DNA of 64,000 bases from Casimicrobium huifangae (GTDB lineage: Bacteria; Pseudomonadota; Gammaproteobacteria; Burkholderiales; Casimicrobiaceae): the NCBI RefSeq assembly GCF_009746125.1, contig NZ_CP041352.1:2960436-3024435 (forward strand). The letters are read 5' to 3'. Numbering within the stretch: the first letter of the stretch is position 1; each line of letters starts with the position of its first letter. Below are positions 26,922 through 36,133 of the stretch, in pieces. The translations under genes were made by a program, and so were the position numbers. The notes beneath the pieces are model-generated. The model saw nothing but the letters and a program-made list of their open reading frames with translations. It was not told the origin of the DNA and did not search any database.

Positions 26922-28445
26922 CTATACCTCCACCTTGATCGGGATGGTGCGACGCTTGCTGCCGCCAAACAGGCTGGCACTACTGGCTCCATCGGAGCAG
27001 CCATTGCCAAACGAAAAGCCGCAACCACCGCGAACATCGAACGCGTTTTCCGCATACTCACGATGGGTGGTCGGAATCACGAAGCGATCCTCGTAGTTGG
27101 CAATCGCCATGACGTGATACATCTCGGCCACATCGGCTTCGGTCAGGTTGACCTGCTGCAGTGCCTTGATATTGGTCACGCCCTCGACATGCTTGCCGCG
27201 CTGATAGGCGCGCATCGCCAGCATCCGCTCAAGCGCACGCACCACCGGCTGGGTGTCACCGGCGGTCAACAGATTCGCCAGGTACTTCACCGGAATGCGC
27301 AACTGGTTGACGTCAGGGATCTCGCCATTGGTGCCCACGTGACCAGCATTCGCTGCTGCCGTAATCGGCGACAGTGGCGGGACGTACCAGACCATTGGCA
27401 GCGTGCGGTATTCCGGGTGCAGCGGCAACGCCACCTTCCAGTCAACCGCCATCTTGTAGACCGGACTCCTGCGCGCCGCCTCCAGCCATGCATCCGGGAT
27501 GCCATCAGCACGAGCCTGAGCGATCACCTTCGGGTCGCTGGGGTCAAGGAAGATGTCCAGCTGCGCCTGATAGAGATCGCGGTCGTGTTCGGTGCTTGCT
27601 GCCTGCTCGATACGGTCGGCGTCGTACAGCAGTACGCCCAGGTAGCGGATGCGGCCGACACAGGTTTCGGAGCAAACCGTTGGCTGACCCGCTTCGATGC
27701 GCGGGTAGCAGAAGATGCACTTCTCGGCCTTGCCAGTCTGCCAGTTGTAGTAAATCTTCTTGTACGGGCAGCCGGACACACACATCCGCCAGCCGCGGCA
27801 TTTGTCCTGGTCAATCAGCACGATGCCGTCTTCCTCGCGCTTGTAGATCGACCCGGACGGACAACTGGCCACGCACGCCGGATTCAGACAGTGCTCGCAC
27901 AGCCGCGGCAGATACATCATGAAGGTGTTTTCGAACTGCCCGTAGATGTCCTTTTGCACGTCGTCGAAGTTTTTGTCGACGCTGCGCTTGCTGAATTCAC
28001 CGCCAAGGATTTCTTCCCAGTTCGGGCCCCACTCGATCTTTTCCATGCGCTTGCCCGTGATCAGGCTGCGCGGGCGCGCAGTGGGTGCCGTCTTCATTTC
28101 GGGCGCGTTGTGCAGGTGCTCGTAGTCAAAGGTGAAGGGCTCGTAGTAGTCGTCAATCTGCGGCAGATTCGGATTCGCAAAAATCCGCATCAGGAGCTTC
28201 CACTTGCCCCCCTGACGTGGTTCGATTGAACCGTCACTCTTGCGGACCCAGCCACCGTTCCATTTGTCCTGGTTCTCCCACTCTTTCGGATAGCCGATGC
28301 CGGGTTTGGTCTCAACGTTGTTGAACCAGGCGTACTCGACGCCAGGACGGCTTGTCCAGACGTTCTTGCAGGTGACCGAGCAGGTGTGGCAGCCGATGCA
28401 TTTATCGAGATTCAGCACCATGCCGATTTGTGCACGAATTTTCAT
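26922..28445 (-). CDS. narH: Respiratory nitrate reductase beta subunit NarH
   Basis: A 507-residue iron-sulfur subunit. Start MKIRAQIGMVLNLDKCIGCHTCSVTCKNVWTSRPG at ATG 28445. Four cysteine groups are seen: CIGCHTCSVTCKNVW, CEHCLNPACVASCPSG, CRGWRMCVSGCPYKK (the Trp replacing Cys marks the 3Fe-4S cluster of this family) and CIFCYPRIEAGQPTVCSETC. NarH carries electrons from NarI haems to NarG. narG ends 13 nt upstream. Confidence 0.97.
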   Translation of the reverse strand: MKIRAQIGMVLNLDKCIGCHTCSVTCKNVWTSRPGVEYAWFNNVETKPGIGYPKEWENQDKWNGGWVRKSDGSIEPRQGGKWKLLMRIFANPNLPQIDDYYEPFTFDYEHLHNAPEMKTAPTARPRSLITGKRMEKIEWGPNWEEILGGEFSKRSVDKNFDDVQKDIYGQFENTFMMYLPRLCEHCLNPACVASCPSGSIYKREEDGIVLIDQDKCRGWRMCVSGCPYKKIYYNWQTGKAEKCIFCYPRIEAGQPTVCSETCVGRIRYLGVLLYDADRIEQAASTEHDRDLYQAQLDIFLDPSDPKVIAQARADGIPDAWLEAARRSPVYKMAVDWKVALPLHPEYRTLPMVWYVPPLSPITAAANAGHVGTNGEIPDVNQLRIPVKYLANLLTAGDTQPVVRALERMLAMRAYQRGKHVEGVTNIKALQQVNLTEADVAEMYHVMAIANYEDRFVIPTTHREYAENAFDVRGGCGFSFGNGCSDGASSASLFGGSKRRTIPIKVEV

Positions 28446-28458
28446 GGTTTCTTGCTCC

Positions 28459-31400
28459 TCAGGCGTGTTGCATTGACTGAGTGGCATCTGCCGGCGCATC
28501 CAGCCAGTCCACCTTGTTCATCTTGCGCACCACCACGAATTCGTCGCGATTGGTGCCGATGGTGCCGTAGTAGTTGAAGCCGTATGAAAGCTGGGCGTAG
28601 CCGCCAATCATGTGGGTCGGTTTCAGCACGATGCGGGTGACCGAGTTGTGAATACCACCACGGATACCGGTGATCTCCGATCCCGGGGTGTTCACAATCT
28701 TTTCCTGCGCGTGATACATGAGCGTCATACCCGGATTCACCCGCTGGCTCACTACCGCGCGCGCAGCGATTGCTCCGTTCACGTTGAATAGTTCAACCCA
28801 GTCGTTGTCGACGATACCCGCCTTCTTTGCGTCATCTTCAGACAACCAGATCACCGGACCGCCGCGATTGAGCGTCAGCATGTGCAGGTTGTCGCTGTAG
28901 GTGCTGTGGATACCCCACTTCTGGTGTGGCGTGATGAAGTTGAGCAGGATCTCGGCGTTGCCATTCGGCTTGATGTTGTGAATCCCGGCTGTCGTCTTCA
29001 GGTCAACCGGAGGTCTGTAACTGGTGAAGCCCTCGCCGAAGGCACGCATCCACGGATGATCCTGGTAGAACTGCTGACGACCGGTCAGCGTGCGCCACGG
29101 GATCAGCTCATGCACATTGGTGTAGCCAGCGTTGTAGCTGACCTTTTCGCTCTCCAGACCAGACCAGGTAGGCGAGCTGATGATCTTGCGCGGTTGCGCC
29201 TGGATGTCACGGAAGCGGATCTTTTCATCCTCACGATGCAGCGCCAGATGGGTGTGATCCAGGCCGGTCTGCTTGCCGAGCGCATCCCACGCCTTGACGG
29301 CGACATGACCGTTGGTTTCCGGCGCCAGTTGCAGGATCACCTCGCAGGCGTCGATATCGCTTTCGATTTTCGGCATGCCGCAGGTCACGCCTTCAGCCGT
29401 CACCTCGCCATTGAGTTCAGCCAGTTGCTTGACCTCATCCTGGGTGTTCCAGGCGATGCCCTTGCCGCCGTTGCCCACCTTGTTCATCAGCGGGCCGAGT
29501 GCCGTGAATCGCTTGTAGACGTTCGGATAGTCGCGCTCGACCACCGTCATCTGCGGTGCTGTCTTGCCCGGAATCAGATCACACTCGCCCTTCTTCCATT
29601 CCTTGACCTCGAACGGCTGCGCCAGCTCGGCGGGGCTGTCGTGCATCAGCGGTGTAAGCACCAGCTCCTTCTCGACACCGAGGTGACCGACACAGACTTC
29701 ACTGAATTTTTTGGCGAAGCCCTTGTAGATATCCCAGTCGCTGCGTGACTGCCACACCGGATCCACCGCTGTTGACAGAGGATGAATGAACGGGTGCATG
29801 TCGGACGTATTGAGATCGTTCTTCTCATACCACGATGCCGTCGGCAGCACGATGTCCGAGTAGAGGCAGGTAGTGCTCATGCGGAAGTCAAGCGTCACCA
29901 GCAGATCCAGTTTGCCTTCCGGCGCCTGCTCATGCCAGGTGACCTCCTCAGGCTTGGCCTCGTCGCTGCCAAGGTCCTTGCCCTGGACACCATTGCTGGT
30001 GCCGAGCAGATGCTTGAGGAAGTACTCGTGCCCCTTGCCGCTGGACCCAAGCAGGTTGGAACGCCAGACAAACATGTTGCGCGGCCAGTTCTCTGGGGCA
30101 TCTGGATCCTCGCAGCTCATCTTGAGCCGGCCTTCCTTCAATGCCTGTGTGGCCCAGACTTTGGGATCGGCACCGGCGGCGGCGGCATCGCGCACCACCT
30201 GCATCGGATTGGTCTGCAACTGTGGCGCACTGGGCAGCCAGCCCATGCGCTCGGCCCGCACGTTGTAGTCGATCATGCTGCCGCCGAACTTGGATTTCTC
30301 CGCGAGCGGCGACAACACCTCTTCCATACCGAGCTTCTCGTAGCGCCACTGATCCGTGTGAGCGTAGAAGAAGCTGGTGCTGTTCTGCTGCCGCGGCGGG
30401 CGGATCCAGTCGAGCGCAAACGCGAGGGCCGTCCAGCCCGTTTGCGGCCGCAACTTTTCCTGGCCAACATAGTGTGCCCAGCCACCGCCGCTCTGACCAA
30501 TGCAGCCACACATCATCAGCATGTTGATGATGCCGCGATAATTCATGTCGCAGTGGTACCAGTGGTTCATCGCAGCGCCGATGATGACCATCGACTTGCC
30601 GTGCGTCTTGTCCGCGTTGTCAGCGAACTGCCGTGCAACCGTGATCACCTGCGCACGGGGCACGCCGGTGATTGCCTCCTGCCAGGCGGGCGTGTAGGGG
30701 GCGGTGTCGTCGTAGCTCTGTGCGGCCTGCTCGCCAGCGATGCCACGCGCGACACCGTAGTTGGCGAGCTGGAGGTCGAACACCGTGGCAACCAGGGCGT
30801 CGCGTTTCTCGCCTTCCTTGCCAAGCATGATGCGCCGCACCGGCACCGTGCGTACCGAGACGTCGTCGCCCGGCTGGTGCGGGAAGTGTTCACTTTCGAT
30901 ACCACCGAAGTACGGGAACCCCACGCGCGCAGTCTGATCGCTTGGCGCTTCACCTTCCAGCACCGACAGCTGCAGCTTCACGTCGTTGCCGTGGCGCGCT
31001 TCCTTGGATTCGAGATTCCACTGGCCTTGATCGGCCCGGCCTTCTGGCCCCCAGCGGAACCCGATGGAACCATTCGGTAGCACAACCTTGCCGTCCTGAT
31101 CGAAGGCGACCGTCTTCCACTCGGAATTGTTCGCCTGCCCAAGCTTGCCGTTGAAGTCAGAAGCTCGCACATAGCGATCCGGCACCAGCACCGTTTCACC
31201 ACTGGCCATCGTGTGCTCCTTCAGCAGCACCAGTAACGGCAGATCGGTATAGCGGCGGGCGTAATCGTCGAAGTACGCCGATCGCTTGTCGACGTAGAAC
31301 TCTTTCAGGATCACATGCCCCATCGCCATCGCGAGTGCGGCATCGGTACCCTGTTTCGGGTGCAGCCAGAGGTCACAGAGCTTGGAAATCTCCGCGTAGT

Positions 31401-32247
31401 CCGGCGTCACTGCCACGGTTTTCGCGCCCTTGTAGCGGACTTCAGTGAAGAAGTGCGCGTCCGGTGTGCGCGTTTGCGGGACATTGGAGCCCCACGCGAT
31501 GATGTAGGTCGAGTTGTACCAGTCTGCCGACTCCGGCACGTCGGTCTGCTCGCCCCAGATTTGCGGGCTTGACGGCGGCAGGTCGCAGTACCAGTCGTAG
31601 AAGCTCATGCAGACGCCACCGATCAGGCTCAGATAGCGGCTGCCGGCAGCGTAGCTCACCATCGACATCGCCGGAATCGGCGAGAAGCCAATCACGCGAT
31701 CCGGGCCGTACTTCTTGATCGTGTAGACGTTGGCTGCTGCGATGATCTCGTTGACTTCGTCCCAGCTGGAACGTACGAAGCCACCGAGACCGCGCACCTG
31801 CTGGTAGCTGCGTCGCGTCTCGTCATCGCTGACGATGGACGTCCATGCCGCTACCGGGTCGTGCTTCAGCCGCGCTTCACGCCAGGCCTTGAGCAAACGG
31901 CCGCGCACCATCGGGTACTTGACCCGATTGGCGCTGTACAGGTACCAGGAGTACGACGCGCCGCGAGCGCAGCCGCGCGGCTCGTGGTTCGGCATGTCCC
32001 AACGCGTGCGCGGGTAGTCCGTTTGCTGCGTTTCCCAGGTGACGATGCCACCCTTGACATAGATCTTCCACGAACAGGACCCGGTGCAGTTCACGCCATG
32101 GGTGCTGCGGACAATCTTGTCATGCGCCCAGCGGTTGCGATAGGCGTCCTCCCACGTGCGGTCTTCACCGGTGGTCACGCCGTGATCGTCGGCAAAGGAC
32201 TCGCGCGGCTGCGAGAAGTAGGTCAGTCGGTCGAGAAAATGGCTCAT
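28459..32247 (-). CDS. narG: Respiratory nitrate reductase alpha subunit NarG
   Basis: A 1262-residue molybdenum (bis-MGD) subunit reducing nitrate to nitrite in the cytoplasm. The N-terminal motif THGVNCTGSCSWKIYVKGGIVTWETQQTDYPRTRWDMPNHEPRGCARGAS holds the His-Cys ligands of the FS0 cluster. YNSTYIIAWGSNVPQTRTPDAHFFTEVRYKGAK is the active-site region with the Mo-coordinating Asp neighbourhood, and MMCGCIGQSGGGWAHYVGQEKLRPQTGW binds the cofactor. Full length for the family, no disruption. narH follows 13 nt downstream and narK2 lies upstream. Confidence 0.98.
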   Translation of the reverse strand: MSHFLDRLTYFSQPRESFADDHGVTTGEDRTWEDAYRNRWAHDKIVRSTHGVNCTGSCSWKIYVKGGIVTWETQQTDYPRTRWDMPNHEPRGCARGASYSWYLYSANRVKYPMVRGRLLKAWREARLKHDPVAAWTSIVSDDETRRSYQQVRGLGGFVRSSWDEVNEIIAAANVYTIKKYGPDRVIGFSPIPAMSMVSYAAGSRYLSLIGGVCMSFYDWYCDLPPSSPQIWGEQTDVPESADWYNSTYIIAWGSNVPQTRTPDAHFFTEVRYKGAKTVAVTPDYAEISKLCDLWLHPKQGTDAALAMAMGHVILKEFYVDKRSAYFDDYARRYTDLPLLVLLKEHTMASGETVLVPDRYVRASDFNGKLGQANNSEWKTVAFDQDGKVVLPNGSIGFRWGPEGRADQGQWNLESKEARHGNDVKLQLSVLEGEAPSDQTARVGFPYFGGIESEHFPHQPGDDVSVRTVPVRRIMLGKEGEKRDALVATVFDLQLANYGVARGIAGEQAAQSYDDTAPYTPAWQEAITGVPRAQVITVARQFADNADKTHGKSMVIIGAAMNHWYHCDMNYRGIINMLMMCGCIGQSGGGWAHYVGQEKLRPQTGWTALAFALDWIRPPRQQNSTSFFYAHTDQWRYEKLGMEEVLSPLAEKSKFGGSMIDYNVRAERMGWLPSAPQLQTNPMQVVRDAAAAGADPKVWATQALKEGRLKMSCEDPDAPENWPRNMFVWRSNLLGSSGKGHEYFLKHLLGTSNGVQGKDLGSDEAKPEEVTWHEQAPEGKLDLLVTLDFRMSTTCLYSDIVLPTASWYEKNDLNTSDMHPFIHPLSTAVDPVWQSRSDWDIYKGFAKKFSEVCVGHLGVEKELVLTPLMHDSPAELAQPFEVKEWKKGECDLIPGKTAPQMTVVERDYPNVYKRFTALGPLMNKVGNGGKGIAWNTQDEVKQLAELNGEVTAEGVTCGMPKIESDIDACEVILQLAPETNGHVAVKAWDALGKQTGLDHTHLALHREDEKIRFRDIQAQPRKIISSPTWSGLESEKVSYNAGYTNVHELIPWRTLTGRQQFYQDHPWMRAFGEGFTSYRPPVDLKTTAGIHNIKPNGNAEILLNFITPHQKWGIHSTYSDNLHMLTLNRGGPVIWLSEDDAKKAGIVDNDWVELFNVNGAIAARAVVSQRVNPGMTLMYHAQEKIVNTPGSEITGIRGGIHNSVTRIVLKPTHMIGGYAQLSYGFNYYGTIGTNRDEFVVVRKMNKVDWLDAPADATQSMQHA

Positions 32248-32285
32248 GAAACGGCCCTCAACAATGGTGAATGGGTGTGGTCAGA

Positions 32286-33941
32286 TCAGGGGTTCTTGAC
32301 GTACGCGTCGCGGCGCAGGTAGAACCACCAGTTCAGGATCAGGCAAACGCCGTAAAAGATTGCGAAGCCGTACATCGCCAGTTGCGGCGTGCCACGCTTG
32401 ATCTGGTCGCCGATCACGACCGGAGCGATGAAGGCGCCATACGCCGCAACAGCAGACGTCCAGCCCAGCACCGGGCCCGCCTGCTGGCGGTCAAAGATGA
32501 CGCCGATGGTGCGGAAAGTGCTGCCATTGCCGATGCCGCTCGCAGCAAACAGCAGCAGGAACAAGCCGAGGAAGGTCGGGAAATACTCTTCCGGCTTTGC
32601 GGAGCCGTAAGCCTGCATCATCACGTAGCCGACAGCCACCGAAGCCACCACCATGATCGCTGAAATGATCTGGGTGACGATGGAACCGCCCCACTTGTCC
32701 GAGATCCAGCCGCCAATCGGGCGCACGGCGGCGCCGATGAACGGGCCCATCCAGGCGTAGGTAAATGCCGACGGTGCATTCGGATTCTTCAGCGTGTGCT
32801 GCATCACGCCGGCGGCGTCTGGCACATGGCTGATACCGAAGATCACCGTGATGGACAGCGGCAGTGCCATCGAGAAACCGATGAAGGAGCCGAAGGTGAC
32901 GATGTAAAGCGCCGTCATCGACCAGGTGTGTTTGTCTCGGAAGATGGCGAACTGCTTGGCGATGTTCTCCTTCATGGTGCCGAATGCCGCCAGCTTCATG
33001 ATCAGCAGTGCAGCAATGATGTCGAGCGGGATCGCCACCCACATGTTGAGCAGACCGAGGCCCGTGGGCTTCGGCAGGTAGAGGTAGAGAATCGCGATCG
33101 ACGGCACAAACGCCAGTGTGTAGAGATAGGTGATCTTGGCGAATGCGGTGATCGGGTTCCCTGTATTGGGTGATACCGTCTTCAGGTTGTTCATGCCCCA
33201 CCAGCAGGCGATCGACAGCGGCACCAGCGAGAGCACCCAGGCAAACCCGGCGTTCTGGATCCAGGTAGGCGTACCGGCAGCAATCTTGCCGAAGATCCAG
33301 CCACTGTCCTTCTTGAGCACCATCGCGTCGCCACCAAAGGCGCCGAACAGGCTGATCGTCATCACCAGCGGAATGACGATCTGCATGGTGGTGACGCCGA
33401 AGTTGCCGATGCCGGCATTAAGGCCGAGCGCGGTGCCCTGCAGGCGCTTGGGAAAGAAGGTGCTGATGTTCGACATCGAGCTGGCAAAGTTGCCGCCGCC
33501 CACGCCGGACCAGAGCGCCATCAGCTGAAACGCCCACAGCGGCCACTCGGGATGCTGCAGGGCGATACCAGTACCTATCGCCGGGGCGAGCAGCATGGCA
33601 GTGGTCAGTGCAATCGTGTTGCGGCCGCCTGACAGACGGATCAGAAACGACGCCGGGATGCGCATCGTCGCGCCGGAAATGCCGGCGATCGCAGTCAACG
33701 TGAAGAGCTCAGCCTGGGTGAAGGGGAAACCCAGGTTGAGCATCTGCACGGTGATGATGCCCCACATGCCCCAGACGGCGAAGCCGCAGAGCAATGCAGG
33801 AACCGATAGCCACAGATTGCGATAGGCAATCTTCTTGCCGGTAGCGTCCCAGAACTTCTCGTCCTCGGGCCGCCAGTCGGCGACGTCACCCCGGCCCGCT
33901 GCTGCGGGCGTCGCGGTGATGGTTTGATTCGCGGTTGACAC
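32286..33941 (-). CDS. narK2: Nitrate/nitrite transporter NarK2 (NarK family)
   Basis: A 551-residue MFS protein with about twelve membrane segments. The two family nitrate-signature regions are GLNAGIGNFGVTTMQIVIPLV and LLLFAASGIGNGSTFRTIGVIFDRQQAGPVLGWTSAVAAYG. GAAVRPIGGWISDKWGG carries the transport loop. In denitrifiers the second NarK of a pair usually exchanges nitrate for nitrite. It lies between narK1 and narG on one strand. The NarK1/NarK2 assignment follows order and length; activity is not shown. Confidence 0.9.
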   Translation of the reverse strand: MSTANQTITATPAAAGRGDVADWRPEDEKFWDATGKKIAYRNLWLSVPALLCGFAVWGMWGIITVQMLNLGFPFTQAELFTLTAIAGISGATMRIPASFLIRLSGGRNTIALTTAMLLAPAIGTGIALQHPEWPLWAFQLMALWSGVGGGNFASSMSNISTFFPKRLQGTALGLNAGIGNFGVTTMQIVIPLVMTISLFGAFGGDAMVLKKDSGWIFGKIAAGTPTWIQNAGFAWVLSLVPLSIACWWGMNNLKTVSPNTGNPITAFAKITYLYTLAFVPSIAILYLYLPKPTGLGLLNMWVAIPLDIIAALLIMKLAAFGTMKENIAKQFAIFRDKHTWSMTALYIVTFGSFIGFSMALPLSITVIFGISHVPDAAGVMQHTLKNPNAPSAFTYAWMGPFIGAAVRPIGGWISDKWGGSIVTQIISAIMVVASVAVGYVMMQAYGSAKPEEYFPTFLGLFLLLFAASGIGNGSTFRTIGVIFDRQQAGPVLGWTSAVAAYGAFIAPVVIGDQIKRGTPQLAMYGFAIFYGVCLILNWWFYLRRDAYVKNP

Positions 33942-33962
33942 GATTGTCTCCTCAAAAATTCG

Positions 33963-35219
33963 CTACTTGACGCCGGCCGAACTGCTGCGCGGCCCCATCA
34001 CTTCGGTACGGCGCACTTCCGTCCAGTACATCCATATCAGCGACACCCAGACCACGCCATACATCAGCATGAAGGCGCTGGAGCGAACGCCCGTGATGTC
34101 CATCAGGGCGCCGAACATGATCGGCAACACGAAGCCGCCAAGGCCACCGGCAAGCCCGACGATGCCGCTGATGGTGCCGATGTTTTTCGGATAGTCGTCG
34201 CTGATGTACTTGAACACGCTGGCCTTGCCGAATGCCCAGGACACACCGAGCACGGCCATCAGGGCGGTAAAGGTGTAGACATTGAGGCCGATGTGAAACG
34301 TCTTCGCACCGTTCACCGTGTTGACGGTGAAATCGGTCTGCGGATACGAAAGCAGAAACAGGCAGATCCAGCTCACCCACATCACCCACCAGGTGACGCT
34401 GTGGGCACCGTACTTGTCCGACAGCCAGCCACCAATCGCGCGCAGCACGCCGCCGGGCAGCGAGAAGCATGCGGCCAGCAGTGCGGCAGCCCGGATGTCC
34501 AGGCCATACTCACCGACGTAGTACTGCACCATCCACAGGCTCAGCGCAACATAGCCGCCGAACACGATGCTGTAGTACTGGCAGTACTTCAGCACTTTGG
34601 GATCCTTCAGCGCCTTCAGTTGTTCGGTGAATTTCGTGTTCGACGCCACTAGATGCGACGGATCGCTGTGGCTGAACAACCAGAAGATGATCACGGTACC
34701 AAGCATGATGGCGGCGTAGACCTGCGGGACCATCGTCCATCCGAAGGCCACCACGATGGCAGGCGCTACAAATTTGTTAACCGCAGCGCCCGAGTTGCCG
34801 GCACCGTAGACACCCATTGCAAAGCCCTGCTGCTTCTTCGGAAACCAGCGGGCAACGTAGGGCGTGCCAACCGAGAAGGAACCGCCCGCGAGGCCGACAA
34901 AAAGGCCAATCACCAGGAAGTGCCAGTACTCCGTAGCGTACGCCATCAGCCAGATGGCCGGCACGGTGCAGGCCATCAGGATGGTCATGACGATACGGCC
35001 GCCGTACTTGTCAGTCCAGATACCGAGTGGCACCCGAATCAGCGAACCGGTCAGCACTGGCGTCGCCGTCAGCAGGCCGAACTCGGTCGCGTTGAGGTTC
35101 AGTGCTTTCTTGATCGGAATACCGATCACGCCGAACATCATCCACACCATGAAGCAGACGGTGAATGCAAGTGTGCTTGCAATCAACACCGAAAGCGCTT
35201 TCCCTCTTTGTTCCATCAT
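33963..35219 (-). CDS. narK1: Nitrate transporter NarK1 (NarK family)
   Basis: The start at ATG 35219 has GGAG (35225-35228) 5 nt upstream; the protein is 418 residues with about twelve membrane segments. It begins MMEQRGKALSVLIASTLAFTVCFMVWMMFGVIGIPIKKALNLNATEFGLLTATP and continues GSLIRVPLGIWTDKYGGRIVMT, the MFS A-loop, with GGSFSVGTPYVARWFPKKQQGFAMGVYGAGNSGAAVNKF. This matches the proton-linked NarK1 type. It is the first gene of the nar transcription unit, so its upstream region probably contains the operon promoter. Confidence 0.9.
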   Translation of the reverse strand: MMEQRGKALSVLIASTLAFTVCFMVWMMFGVIGIPIKKALNLNATEFGLLTATPVLTGSLIRVPLGIWTDKYGGRIVMTILMACTVPAIWLMAYATEYWHFLVIGLFVGLAGGSFSVGTPYVARWFPKKQQGFAMGVYGAGNSGAAVNKFVAPAIVVAFGWTMVPQVYAAIMLGTVIIFWLFSHSDPSHLVASNTKFTEQLKALKDPKVLKYCQYYSIVFGGYVALSLWMVQYYVGEYGLDIRAAALLAACFSLPGGVLRAIGGWLSDKYGAHSVTWWVMWVSWICLFLLSYPQTDFTVNTVNGAKTFHIGLNVYTFTALMAVLGVSWAFGKASVFKYISDDYPKNIGTISGIVGLAGGLGGFVLPIMFGALMDITGVRSSAFMLMYGVVWVSLIWMYWTEVRRTEVMGPRSSSAGVK

Positions 35220-35304
35220 TTGCACTCCTGGCAATCGATGGAAGAGATTTTGGGATTCAGGCCGCGTTTGCGGTATCCCCCAGAAGACGCATCATGCAGC
35301 GGCT

Positions 35305-35352
35305 GGAAGGACTATTCCGAGACGCCCGCGTATAGTCCGGAAGAACTACTCC
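35305..35352. promoter_or_regulatory. Repeated GGAAGRACTAYTCC elements in the narK1 upstream region
   Basis: GGAAGGACTATTCC (35305-35318) and GGAAGAACTACTCC (35339-35352) are near-identical direct repeats 34 nt apart. In addition GGACTAT (35309-35315) and ATAGTCC (35332-35338) are inverted. Read on the reverse strand the cores are TAGTYCT, one base from the NarL heptamer TACYYMT. They sit about 90-130 nt before the narK1 start, next to narL, so NarL binding is a fair guess. Confidence 0.5.
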
Positions 35353-35372
35353 GGCAATCGCCCAACTGAACG

Positions 35373-35386
35373 TTGCGGCAGATCAA
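35373..35386. promoter_or_regulatory. FNR/Dnr-like box upstream of narK1
   Basis: TTGCG-GCAG-ATCAA matches TTGAT-N4-ATCAA at 8 of 10 positions with a perfect right half (perfect left half when read toward narK1). It overlaps the last codon and stop of narL and lies about 155 nt before the narK1 ATG. Position upstream of an anaerobic operon that ends in a Dnr-like gene supports it. Confidence 0.5.
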
Positions 35387-36108
35387 GTCTGCAGATGGCT
35401 GGTCGCGATAACGGCGGCCTGCACGCGGGACGCCACATTGAGTTTGCGCAGCACATGCTGCACATGAATCTTCACCGTCGGTTCAGCGATACCGAGCTGG
35501 CGTGCGATCACCTTGTTGCTCTCGCCCCGCGAGATCGCGCGCAAAATCTCCAGTTCGCGAGGCGATAGCTGTGCCAGCGGCGACGATCCTGGTGGAATCG
35601 TCACATCGTCAGTCGCTGCGGCGGGCGCGCCGCCAGCTGACGCCGCCCCGCGATAGACAGCGACCAGCTTGCTGGTCATTTCGTCCGCCACCACGCTTTC
35701 GCCGCGCATCACCCGCAGGATGGATGCAACGAGTGCGTCGGCATCCATCGTCTTCAGCAGATAGCCGTTGGCCCCCGCACGCAGCGCCGAGGCGAGGTCA
35801 TTTTCATCCTCACTGACCGTGAGCAAAATGATGCGGACATCCGGCAGTGCCGCCTTCAGCGCGGGCACGGCGTCGACGCCATTCACACCCGGAAGATGGT
35901 TATCGAGCAGGATCAGGTCCGGTCGCAGCTCCTCGGCGCGTCGTTGTGCCTGGCCGGCGTCGCCAGCGTCGCCTACCACTGCGAGCTCGCTGCTGCGCGA
36001 GAGGATGGCGGTAAGCCCGCGCCGGAACAGCGTGTGGTCGTCAACCACCAGAATGCGCACGGGCTTCACGGTCGGGCCAGCGGACGACGGGGAAACAGCA
36101 GTATTCAT
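35383..36108 (-). CDS. narL: Nitrate-responsive response regulator NarL
   Basis: A 241-residue regulator (start ATG 36108). The receiver domain has VRILVVDDHTLFRRGLTAIL with the acidic pair, LILLDNHLPGVNGVDAVPAL with the phosphorylated Asp, and ILLTVSEDENDLASALRAGANGYLLKTMD. A serine/alanine-rich linker leads to a LuxR-type HTH: LSPRELEILRAISRGESNKVIARQLGIAEPTVKIHVQHVLRKLNVASRVQA. It follows narX by 25 nt. A longer reading from 36156 would overlap narX. Confidence 0.92.
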   Translation of the reverse strand: MNTAVSPSSAGPTVKPVRILVVDDHTLFRRGLTAILSRSSELAVVGDAGDAGQAQRRAEELRPDLILLDNHLPGVNGVDAVPALKAALPDVRIILLTVSEDENDLASALRAGANGYLLKTMDADALVASILRVMRGESVVADEMTSKLVAVYRGAASAGGAPAAATDDVTIPPGSSPLAQLSPRELEILRAISRGESNKVIARQLGIAEPTVKIHVQHVLRKLNVASRVQAAVIATSHLQT

Positions 36109-36133
36109 TGCACAGTCAGTAGCGCAGACGGGA

